Shown piece by piece: positions 25,604 to 33,051 of a stretch of 33,545 bases of DNA; position 1 is the first letter of the stretch; each line of letters opens with the position of its first letter. Both the position numbers and the translations under genes were made by a program. The notes beneath the pieces were generated by a model, which saw only the letters and a program-made list of their open reading frames with translations, was not told the origin of the DNA and searched no databases. Source of the stretch: CAYJRR01 sp964372275 [NCBI: uncultured bacterium] (GTDB lineage Bacteria > CAYJRR01); the NCBI GenBank assembly GCA_964372275.1, contig CAYJRR010000044.1:1-33545 (forward strand), in the 5' to 3' direction.

Positions 25604-26305
25604 ATGCGGCTCCTCCCGCCGACCACGATGCGCGATCGCCACAAGCTGGCCGTTCTCGCCCTGATCCTCGGGGTCGGACTCCTGGTCCTGATCGCCTGGG
25701 CAGGGGGCGATCTCGCCGACCCGGCGGCATTGCAACGGCGCCTCGCCATAGGCCTCGACCGGCTCGGGCATTGGGCTCCGGCGGCATACGTCGCGGTGTA
25801 CGCCGTGTCGCCGCTCCTGTTTCTCCCGGCGATCCCGCTGTCGCTGGTCGCGGGCGTTCTGTTCGGCCCGTGGTGGGGGGCACTCTACGGACTGGTCGGA
25901 TCGACCGGAGGGGCGTGCGTGTCGTTCGCGGTCGGGCGGGCGCTCGGCCGGGACGCCGTCGCGCGCCGGTCGCGCGGTCGCATCGCGGAGATCAAGCGCG
26001 GCGTGGAGCGGGAGGGTTGGCGTTTCGTCGCCTTCGTGCGGTTGGTTCCCGTGCTCCCATTCGGCGTCGTCAACCTCGCGCTCGGCACCACCGAGATCCG
26101 GTTCTCGACATTCGCCCTCACCTCCGCCGTCACGATGGCACCGGGCGCGCTGGTCTACGCGTGGCTCGGCGCGGCGGGACGGTCTGCTGCCGGCGGCGCG
26201 GAGGGGGCCGCCACGGCGTTCGGATGGGGGCTGGGGCTGCTGGCGCTTCTGATCGCAATCCCGGCCGCCGTGCGCCTGCGGGCCGCGCGTCGCGGCGGGT
26301 CGTGA
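25604..26305 (+). CDS. TVP38/TMEM64-family membrane protein
   Basis: 233 residues from ATG 25604 (ATG 25628 also possible). Five to six membrane segments. The family core is clear: LLFLPAIPLSLVAGVLFGPWWGALYGLVGS, SFAVGRALGRDAV, then FVAFVRLVPVLPFGVVNLALGTTEIRF. These DedA-superfamily proteins are thought to move or flip lipids or use ion gradients in membrane homeostasis. It is divergent from nfo with only 42 bases between the starts. Confidence 0.85.
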   Translation: MRLLPPTTMRDRHKLAVLALILGVGLLVLIAWAGGDLADPAALQRRLAIGLDRLGHWAPAAYVAVYAVSPLLFLPAIPLSLVAGVLFGPWWGALYGLVGSTGGACVSFAVGRALGRDAVARRSRGRIAEIKRGVEREGWRFVAFVRLVPVLPFGVVNLALGTTEIRFSTFALTSAVTMAPGALVYAWLGAAGRSAAGGAEGAATAFGWGLGLLALLIAIPAAVRLRAARRGGS

Positions 26306-26346
26306 GACATCGATCGCCCAGATGGGGAGTCTTCTAGACGGGCACG

Positions 26347-26397
26347 ATTCACCCAACAGCTTGCCAAATAAGGTGAATTTGGCGGAACGGCGCTTGC
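26347..26397 (+). promoter_or_regulatory. Overlapping inverted repeats and sigma-54-like element before the secreted-protein operon
   Basis: GCCAAAT (26363-26369), 7-base loop, ATTTGGC (26377-26383) is perfect and abuts CGGAAC-GGCGC-TTGC (26383-26397), which fits a -24/-12 promoter with two mismatches. A second repeat, ATTCACC (26347-26353) with GGTGAAT (26372-26378), overlaps the first, so only one can form at a time. Predicted start near 26409, followed by AAGGAG (26412-26417) and ATG 26425. Confidence 0.45.
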
Positions 26398-26424
26398 TAG
26401 CGCAGGGTGGCAAGGAGATTTGCC

Positions 26425-26793
26425 ATGCCGACTCATCGTGCCGCCGTCCTCCCACTTTGCGCCCTGCTTCTCGCCGCCGGTCTCTCGGCCGACGCGGCGA
26501 CCGCGCGTCACTCCGTCGACTGCGACGCCCTGCACCGTGAACGCGCCCTGCGTGTCCGCGAATCGGCCGGGCTCTCTTCGAGCGTGGAGACGACCAACGT
26601 GGAGCTCGGCGAGACCGCCGACGCGCTCCGCGCCGCCACCGACCCGGGCCGCCGGCGTGAGCTCGCCCGACGCGCGGCGGCGCTGCGCCGCGAGCTTTCG
26701 ACGCTGCTCGACCGGGAGCGGGAATCGGTCGACCGATTGGGCACGCTCGACACCGAGATCGCCGCCCGCTGCCGCGCTCGAGGTGGCCGATGA
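26425..26793 (+). CDS. Small secreted coiled-coil protein
   Basis: 122 residues from ATG 26425, which has AAGGAG eight bases upstream; GTG 26407 precedes that site and is rejected. A signal peptide (AAVLPLCALLLAAGLSADAATA) is followed by an Arg/Glu/Ala-rich helical region with heptad-like spacing (about 40-118). Single cysteines near each end (VDCDAL and AARCRA) may pair. I recognise no family. It overlaps the next gene by ATGA, so both are made together and may form a complex. Confidence 0.65.
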   Translation: MPTHRAAVLPLCALLLAAGLSADAATARHSVDCDALHRERALRVRESAGLSSSVETTNVELGETADALRAATDPGRRRELARRAAALRRELSTLLDRERESVDRLGTLDTEIAARCRARGGR

Positions 26794-29075
26794 ACGCCCT
26801 GAGGAGGCCGGCCCGGGCGTCGCTCGCCGCCGTCTGGCTGCCGGCGATCGCGCTCGGCGCGAGCATCGTCCCGGTGGCCGCAATCGCGCAGCCGACGGAG
26901 CCCTGCCCGCCGGGTGCCGACGCGGCGGCACCGGTTGCCGTCGACGACGTGTGCGCCGCGCGCGTGATCGGCTTCGAGCCGGAGATCAAGAAGCTGGGCG
27001 AAGCGCTCTGCTCCAACGCGTCGGCCTCCGCGACCACGCGGCTGGAGGAGAAGACGGCGCGCGAATTCGGCCGGCTGGTCGAAGAGTGCGGGGACGCGCT
27101 GCTCAAGAGCGGCTCCGTCCTGACGCAACGCTACCTTCACCAGTGGATCTCCGGCCCGTCCGAGGGTTGGGGCGAAGACCTGAAGGTGCGCGGCGTCAAA
27201 CCGAGCGCCGACCTCCGCGCGTACCGGGAGACGATCACCTCCTCCTACGGCGATGGCGCGGAGTCGTCGAAGCTGCCCGCGTGGTACCGGGAGGAGGCCG
27301 CCTTTTCCGAAGCGGTCGCGGCGGTCTCCGACGTCGCGCGCGACTATCTCAAGGGGAACACCTGGGGAACCTACACCGCCGAGACGAGGATCGAGCGATA
27401 TCGCAAGAACGCCGGTCTCGCCGAGGATCACCCCCGCGTCAGACTGCTGGGAGCGCTCCTGGCGCGCGTCAAGGCCACCCCGTCCGACGCCGCCGACGCG
27501 GAGATTCCGGAGGAGCTGTGGAAGGAGTTCGGCACGATCCGCCACCAACGGCTCACCGGCGCCGCGGGCTTCTACACCGAGGCCTGCGACAAGGAGGCGG
27601 CGAAGGACGATTCGCTCGCCGACGCGGTAACGCTGGCGTGGGCGAGCCACCTGCTCGCGCGCGGCGCGAAGGAGCTCGAGAAGCTGGACGGACCGGTGAA
27701 CGCGCTCAAGGGCCAGTTCCACGACTGGACGCGGGCCGAGCCGGCCTTCGGCGCCGAGATGACCGGCGCCTTCATGTCGGGCTACGTCAAGAAGCACTAC
27801 TTCGAGAGCGACCGGAACCTCGGCGAGGTCTCGCCGGAGATGGCGCGAATGCTGGCCGACGGCGTCAACGCGCCGCTGCGTAGCCGATACGGCCTGCCGA
27901 AGGCCGCCGCCGCGGAGAAGGCGGGCGACGCGGTCGGAATCGCCGGCACCCGATTCGACTCGAACGACAACCTGCGCGTGGTCTTCCCCGACAAATGCGA
28001 GCTCGAGTCGGTGCGCCACGTGAAGGAGGACGGCACCGCCGGGGCGATCCTCACCGGTCACGAATGGGACGCGCGCGGGATCTACGACAAGGAGAGCTTC
28101 GCGGTGAACAAGGAGTTCCCCATCTCCGAGCTCGTCTTCAAGGAGGAGGACCGGGCGAACCGGAACAAGGCGCGTAGTTACGACGTCGCCCTCAAGTGCG
28201 GCGACCGGTCGCGTCGCTTCCGGATCAACATCCCGCCGCTCCCCGACTCGGCCGAGCCGATCGACTTCGTGACGCCGGAGACCGCGCCGCCCTACGCGGC
28301 GATGCTGGCCGACGGGAAGGTGAACGGTCTCTTGGTGGGAGGCCACCACACGCGCGAGGTCGACACCTCGGTGCGGGCGATGAGGGAGATCGGCTTCCGC
28401 GAGGTTTCGCGAAAGAGCGGCGTCTCGATCCGCGATCGCTTCTTCGAGCTGTTGTCGGAGAAGGGTCCCGACGGAAAGCCGATCCTCGACTACTTCGTCA
28501 AGGACGCGCACGCCAACGGCTACGCCTTCGACGCCGGGATGTTCCGCGCCAACAAGAAGGGCGAAGAGATCGTGTTCGAGAAGACCGGCCCCGACGGAAA
28601 GCCGCACCGCATCACCGTGCTCGGAAACTCCGAGGGCGAAGGGGACGATTCGCCGGACGGCTTCGAGACGGTCGACTACGCCAAGTACTTCGACACCATG
28701 GCGGCCCGTGGCGACCACCACCTGTTCGTCGCCAACTTCTCCTGCTGGTCGGACGGCAAGACCGCGTTCGAGTGGGACGGCATCCGGAGCAAGAACGTGA
28801 AGTACCTCCCCACCGACAAGTCGGCCACCTATTACAAGTACTACTGGCACGGCCTCGCCAAGCGCGAGAACACCTTCCAGATCGTCTACGCCCTCGACCG
28901 CAAGATGGACTACTCCACGATGCGGACCGAGTTCTCGAACTTCGACGACGAGGTGCTGATGCCCGACGACCCGGCGTTCATCACCGTGCTCACCGAGAAG
29001 ATCAAGAGCGCGCGCGCCAGCTCTTCGGGAATCCCGGTGCGGGTGCACCTGGAAGAGACCCGGCCGAACAGCTGA
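26790..29075 (+). CDS. Large secreted protein with a possible caspase-like C-terminal domain
   Basis: 761 residues. Signal peptide about 1-33 (AAVWLPAIALGASIVPVAAIA). Residues 35-385 are mostly helical with several cysteines. About 390-490 is a beta-rich region (FDSNDNLRVVFPDKCELESVRHV). Residues 505-730 can be read as a caspase-type order: VNGLLVGG strand, helix, FREVS strand, helix, DYFVKDAHANG with H574, HHLFVANFSCWSDG with C652, then FQIVYALDR. H519/H520 directly after the first strand are other candidate histidines. The His-Cys spacing of 78 is longer than usual because of a beta-hairpin insert. This is weaker than for the protein at 22772 and rests on pattern only. It is coupled to the small coiled-coil gene upstream. 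Confidence 0.6.
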   Translation: MNALRRPARASLAAVWLPAIALGASIVPVAAIAQPTEPCPPGADAAAPVAVDDVCAARVIGFEPEIKKLGEALCSNASASATTRLEEKTAREFGRLVEECGDALLKSGSVLTQRYLHQWISGPSEGWGEDLKVRGVKPSADLRAYRETITSSYGDGAESSKLPAWYREEAAFSEAVAAVSDVARDYLKGNTWGTYTAETRIERYRKNAGLAEDHPRVRLLGALLARVKATPSDAADAEIPEELWKEFGTIRHQRLTGAAGFYTEACDKEAAKDDSLADAVTLAWASHLLARGAKELEKLDGPVNALKGQFHDWTRAEPAFGAEMTGAFMSGYVKKHYFESDRNLGEVSPEMARMLADGVNAPLRSRYGLPKAAAAEKAGDAVGIAGTRFDSNDNLRVVFPDKCELESVRHVKEDGTAGAILTGHEWDARGIYDKESFAVNKEFPISELVFKEEDRANRNKARSYDVALKCGDRSRRFRINIPPLPDSAEPIDFVTPETAPPYAAMLADGKVNGLLVGGHHTREVDTSVRAMREIGFREVSRKSGVSIRDRFFELLSEKGPDGKPILDYFVKDAHANGYAFDAGMFRANKKGEEIVFEKTGPDGKPHRITVLGNSEGEGDDSPDGFETVDYAKYFDTMAARGDHHLFVANFSCWSDGKTAFEWDGIRSKNVKYLPTDKSATYYKYYWHGLAKRENTFQIVYALDRKMDYSTMRTEFSNFDDEVLMPDDPAFITVLTEKIKSARASSSGIPVRVHLEETRPNS

Positions 29076-29081
29076 GGCCCC

Positions 29082-29087
29082 TATAAT
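29082..29087 (+). promoter_or_regulatory. Consensus -10 (TATAAT) before the DUF2723 gene
   Basis: Perfect TATAAT eight bases before ATG 29096, the same spacing as at 21241. No ribosome site lies between, so a leaderless transcript is likely. No -35 match at 17 bases. Confidence 0.55.
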
Positions 29088-29095
29088 CGCGGGCG

Positions 29096-31186
29096 ATGGC
29101 CCGGCGCGATCGCAAACGGAGCCGGCGGGAGACGGCCACACGCGGCGCGCCGGCGCCGCACCCGCTCCTCGCACAGCCCCTCCCCTCGCTCCGAGCGGAG
29201 TGGCCCCTACCGCTCGCGGTCTTCCTCTTCGCCCTGGCGGTCTACGCCACCAGCATGCCGCGGACCGTCACGCTCGAGGACTCCGGCCTGTTCCTGATGT
29301 CCTGCCACGCGGCGGGGATCTCCCATCCGCCGGGCTATCCGCTGCACAGCCTGCTCGGAAAGCTGTTCACGCTCCTTCCGGTCGGCAGCGTGGCGGCCTG
29401 CGTCCATCTCCTGAGCGCAACCTTCGGCGGTCTCACGGCCGCCGTCCTGTGGTGGATCTCGCGGGTGCTGACCGGCGAGCGCGTCGCGGCGCTTTCGGCC
29501 GCGCTGGCCTTCGTCGTCTCCCGCGAGATGTGGGCGCAAAGCATCATCGCCGAGGTCTACAGCCTCAACACCTTCCTGTTCTTCCTGCTGTTCGCCGCGT
29601 GTCTCGCCTACCGCATCGACGGCGAGCCGCGCCGGCTGCGGTGGGCCGCGGCGCTGTTCGGCCTGGCCCTGAGCAACCACTGGCCGCTGATCGTGCTCTC
29701 GACCCCGGCGCTGGCGGTGCTGCTGGCTCCGCGCTGGAGGTCGGTCGTCCCGCTCCTGCCGCGGCTGGTTCCGCTGCTCGCGGCCGGCCTCCTGCCCTAC
29801 GTCTACATGGTGGTCCGCTCACGGATGGATCCACCGATCAGCTGGATCGGTCCGCTCGACAGCGCCGGCCGCGTGCTCCACCTGATCCTGCGCAAGGGCT
29901 ACGCCGGCGCCGACAACAGCCCGAGCGCCAACCTCGACGACAAGCTCGAGTTCCTCGGCTACTTCGTCGGCCAGGCGGCGATCCAGTTCACGCTCCCGGG
30001 AGCCCTGCTTTCGATCGCCGGCGCCTGGGCGCTGTGGCGCCGCGCGCCGCGAGAGGTCTCGGCGGCGCTGGCCGCCACCTTCGTCGGGAACAGTCTGCTG
30101 CTGATCGTGTTGCTGAAACGCGACTTCACGACCATCGAACGCGCGGTCTTCAAGGTCTATCCGCTCGCCGCGTACGGCGTGATGGCGGTCGCGGTCGCGG
30201 CCGGCTTCGCCCGGATCGGGGGACGGCGCGCGGTCGGGGCGGCACTCGGGTTCGCGCTGGTGGTGGGCACGTTCCTCGCCCACGCGCCGACCAACGACCG
30301 CCGCGATTACACCTGGGCGCGGGACTACGCCCGCACGCTCCTCGAGGCGCTCCCGCCGAACGCCGTCCTCTTCACGCACGCCGACGTCGAGACCGGCGCC
30401 GTCGGTTACCTGCACCACGTCGAAGGGGTCCGGCCCGACGTCACGCTCTACAACGACATCGGCGTCGTCTTCTCCAACCGCCTGTTCCGCGTTCCGGCGA
30501 GTCGCGAGACCAAGGCGGCCGCGCTCACCGACTTCGTGCGGAAAACCGACCGGCCGGTCTTCACCACCGGGGACCTCGAGGTTCCCTGGGGGCTCGAGAC
30601 CAACGTCCTGTTCCGGCGCGTCGAGAAGAACGGCGAGAGCGTCTTCGGGCCGACGCAGATCGACTACTGCCGCCGCCTGGCGCAGGAGACCGACGTGAGC
30701 GACGTCTGGACGGTCGACCACCGGGGACGGGTGCTCGCCAACTGCGGACACGTCCTCGCCTGGATGCACCACAAGAACGGCGATCCGGAGATCGGGCGCG
30801 CGCTCGACGACGTGACCGGCTCGTTCGCCGGCAACGTGGCGCGGATCTTCGAGCTACGGAACAAGGTCGATCCGGCGATCCTGTCGGGTTGGCTCGACGA
30901 CGCGGCCGGACGCCTCGATCGGCACGTCCCCGACCTGCAGCTCGCCGTCTACCACTACCTCCGCGGCCTGTTGCACGCGCGGCAGGGGGACGGCTTGGCG
31001 GCGATCGCCGATCTCGAGCGCTCCGCCGAGCTCGATCCGTCGCGCGCTAACGCCGCGCTGCTCGAGCTCCTGCGGCTCCGTGCCGAACGGAACGAGCGCC
31101 GCGAATACCGCTCAACGCGAAGGCGCTTTTTCGGCACTGCCCCGGTGCGCGACCTCGAGGCGACGGATCGCCAAATGGGCCTGTGA
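29096..31186 (+). CDS. DUF2723 membrane glycosyltransferase-like protein
   Basis: 696 residues. About ten membrane helices occupy residues 35-395. DUF2723 hallmarks are LEDSGLFLMSCHAAGISHPPGYPL near the first loop and IIAEVYSLNTFLFF. The acidic first loop (E/D) is where GT-C fold enzymes such as protein O-mannosyltransferases bind lipid-phosphate sugar donors. A soluble C-terminal part (about 400-696) follows, ending in one or two TPR-like helices (YHYLRGLLHARQGDGLAAIADLERSAELDP). It probably transfers a sugar to protein or lipid on the outer face of the inner membrane; no acceptor is known. The reading frame ends one base before a strong terminator. Confidence 0.82.
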   Translation: MARRDRKRSRRETATRGAPAPHPLLAQPLPSLRAEWPLPLAVFLFALAVYATSMPRTVTLEDSGLFLMSCHAAGISHPPGYPLHSLLGKLFTLLPVGSVAACVHLLSATFGGLTAAVLWWISRVLTGERVAALSAALAFVVSREMWAQSIIAEVYSLNTFLFFLLFAACLAYRIDGEPRRLRWAAALFGLALSNHWPLIVLSTPALAVLLAPRWRSVVPLLPRLVPLLAAGLLPYVYMVVRSRMDPPISWIGPLDSAGRVLHLILRKGYAGADNSPSANLDDKLEFLGYFVGQAAIQFTLPGALLSIAGAWALWRRAPREVSAALAATFVGNSLLLIVLLKRDFTTIERAVFKVYPLAAYGVMAVAVAAGFARIGGRRAVGAALGFALVVGTFLAHAPTNDRRDYTWARDYARTLLEALPPNAVLFTHADVETGAVGYLHHVEGVRPDVTLYNDIGVVFSNRLFRVPASRETKAAALTDFVRKTDRPVFTTGDLEVPWGLETNVLFRRVEKNGESVFGPTQIDYCRRLAQETDVSDVWTVDHRGRVLANCGHVLAWMHHKNGDPEIGRALDDVTGSFAGNVARIFELRNKVDPAILSGWLDDAAGRLDRHVPDLQLAVYHYLRGLLHARQGDGLAAIADLERSAELDPSRANAALLELLRLRAERNERREYRSTRRRFFGTAPVRDLEATDRQMGL

Positions 31187-31187
31187 C

Positions 31188-31236
31188 AAATGGAAAACCG
31201 GCCAACCGAGTCACGCCATTGGCCGGTTTTCCATTT
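31188..31236. terminator. Strong bidirectional terminator
   Basis: Perfect 18-base arms, 31188-31205 and 31219-31236, around a 13-base loop. The arm reads AAATGGAAAACCGGCCAA on the plus strand. The T-rich right side gives U tracts for plus-strand transcripts and the A-rich left side does so for the minus strand. It lies between the convergent DUF2723 and M61 genes. Confidence 0.85.
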
Positions 31237-31258
31237 TCCATTCTCCATTTTCCATTTC
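31231..31258. repeat. Four heptamer tandem repeats
   Basis: CCATTTT, CCATTCT, CCATTTT and CCATTTC follow in register from 31231. The first copy overlaps the terminator arm and the last overlaps the stop codon of the M61 gene. Base composition is far from that of the surrounding DNA. Confidence 0.75.
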
Positions 31259-33041
31259 AGTTCTCCGATTCCCCCCGCGGCGTTCCGCCCCACGACCGAA
31301 GAACCTCCCTCGCTTCGTCTGTCGCCTTGGGGTCGACCTCGATCCAGGCCGTATCCTCCGGCGGAGTCGCCGCAACGACGGGAATCTCGATCAGCCGATC
31401 TCGGCGCAGGACCGTGACGGCGAGCGTCTCCCCCGCCTTCCGCTCGTTGGCGCGGGCGCGCCAGCCCTTCTCGTCGGCGCGCCAGCGGTCGATCGCCACC
31501 AGCTCATCGCCGGCCGACAAACCGGCGCGTGCCGCGGGAGAACCGGCGAGAACCGCGGAGACCACCGCGCGTCCGCGGTCGGACTTGGTCTCGAGCCCCA
31601 GCCACACCGTCGCGACCTCCCCCTCCTTCGCCTTGCCGGGATGGCCGCCCTTGTCGTCCGGCCCCTCCGCCGCGCGTGTCCGGAACACGAGGCCCGCATG
31701 GCGTAGATGGGCGGCGAAATCGATCTCCGCCGTACCGTCGACGTACGCCGCCAGGAGGTCGTCCATCGGCCCTCCGGCCAGCTCCGCGAGCGCCTTCGCG
31801 TACGCCTCCTCCGGGAGGCCCTTGCCCGGGTCGCCGTGGCGCTCGAACAGCAGGCGCATCAGGTCGTCGAGCGAGCGCCGGTTCCGCGTGCGCGCGCGCA
31901 GCTCCAGGTCGAGGACCCAGGCCACAAGCGCTCCCTTGCGGTAGTAGCTGATGCTGGAGTTGGCCGAGTTCTCGTCGGGCCGGTAGTGCTTGATCCACGC
32001 GTCGAAGGAGCTCTCCGCCAGGCTCTGCAGCCGCCGTCCGGGGGTGCGGAGCAGGCTGCTTATCTCTTCGGCGAAGATCGCGAGCATCCGTTCCCGGGAG
32101 ATCAGCCCGGCGCGAGCCAGGGTGAGGATCTCGTAGTATTCGGTGAACCCCTCCATCGCCCACAACACGCGGGTGTAGACCTCGCGCGAGAGGTCGTAGG
32201 GGTCGAACGCCTTGGGCTTGATGCGCTTCACGTTCCAGGCGTGGAAGTACTCGTGCGCCGCGAGCCGGAGGAACTCCTCGTACTCCTTGCGCGGTCGGAA
32301 GCCGAACCTCGGGTAGAGCAGCGTCGTCGAGTCGCGGTGCTCGAGACCGCCGCGGCCCTTGTCGGTGAGGTGGACGATGAACAGGTAGCGGCGGAACGGG
32401 AGCCCGCCCATCAGCGCGGCCTGCGCCTCTGCGATCGTCCGGAGATCGTCCCGGAGCCTCGCCGGATCGTGGTTCCCCTCCCCCCAAAGGACGACCTCGT
32501 GCGGAACGCCGCACGCCTCGAACGCGATCCGTTCGTGCCGGCCGATCTCCACCGGGCAGTCGATCAGGTGGTCGTAGTCGGCCGCCTCGAACGTTCCGGG
32601 TACCTGCCCGCGAGGCAGCGTGGTCGCGATCGCCCAGCCGGGCGGCGCGTCGATCGACAGCGACACCGGCCGTCCCGCCGTCTCCGGCCGATAGAGGAAG
32701 AGGTTCGCCCCGTTGAAGAAGCCGTGCGTGGCGTCGAGGTGGCTGGTGCGCACGGTAAGGTCGTTGGCGTAGACCCGCATCCGGACGGTGACCCGCGACG
32801 CGCCCCCCGCGTCGACGCACCAGCCCGCCTTGTCCACCTTGCGGTGGGGAAGGGTCCGCCCGGATTCGTCCGAGGCGGCGACCTCCTGCACGTGACGCGC
32901 GAACTCGCGTTGCAGGTAGGAGCCCGGGGTCCAGGTCGGCAGACGCAGCTCGAGCCCTTTCGGGAACGGTCCGTCGAAGGTGGCGGAAACGCCGTACAGG
33001 TGCGCGTGCGGGTCGTCCACCGAGACGTGGTAGCGGGTCAT
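31257..33041 (-). CDS. M61-family (glycyl aminopeptidase-like) metallopeptidase with PDZ domain
   Basis: 594 residues from ATG 33041, with AAGG upstream. The N-terminal beta domain (1-170) begins RYHVSVDDPHAHLYGV and includes LPTWTPGSYL. GGLEHRDSTTL precedes the zinc site HEYFHAWNVKRIKP (H263, E264, H267) with the third ligand E297 in AMEGFTEYYE. A PDZ domain lies at about 450-545 (VVSAVLAGSPAARAGLSAGDELVAIDRW), interrupted less than usual. No signal peptide is visible, so it is probably cytoplasmic. The family favours N-terminal Gly and Ala. The gene begins ten bases after the SnoaL-like gene ends, so the two may be co-transcribed. Confidence 0.92.
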   Translation of the reverse strand: MTRYHVSVDDPHAHLYGVSATFDGPFPKGLELRLPTWTPGSYLQREFARHVQEVAASDESGRTLPHRKVDKAGWCVDAGGASRVTVRMRVYANDLTVRTSHLDATHGFFNGANLFLYRPETAGRPVSLSIDAPPGWAIATTLPRGQVPGTFEAADYDHLIDCPVEIGRHERIAFEACGVPHEVVLWGEGNHDPARLRDDLRTIAEAQAALMGGLPFRRYLFIVHLTDKGRGGLEHRDSTTLLYPRFGFRPRKEYEEFLRLAAHEYFHAWNVKRIKPKAFDPYDLSREVYTRVLWAMEGFTEYYEILTLARAGLISRERMLAIFAEEISSLLRTPGRRLQSLAESSFDAWIKHYRPDENSANSSISYYRKGALVAWVLDLELRARTRNRRSLDDLMRLLFERHGDPGKGLPEEAYAKALAELAGGPMDDLLAAYVDGTAEIDFAAHLRHAGLVFRTRAAEGPDDKGGHPGKAKEGEVATVWLGLETKSDRGRAVVSAVLAGSPAARAGLSAGDELVAIDRWRADEKGWRARANERKAGETLAVTVLRRDRLIEIPVVAATPPEDTAWIEVDPKATDEAREVLRSWGGTPRGESEN

Positions 33042-33051
33042 CGTTCCAGCC

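Noticed and set aside
31231-31258. CRISPR-like array
   Set aside because: Units are 7 bases with no spacers and no cas genes nearby; it is a simple tandem repeat.
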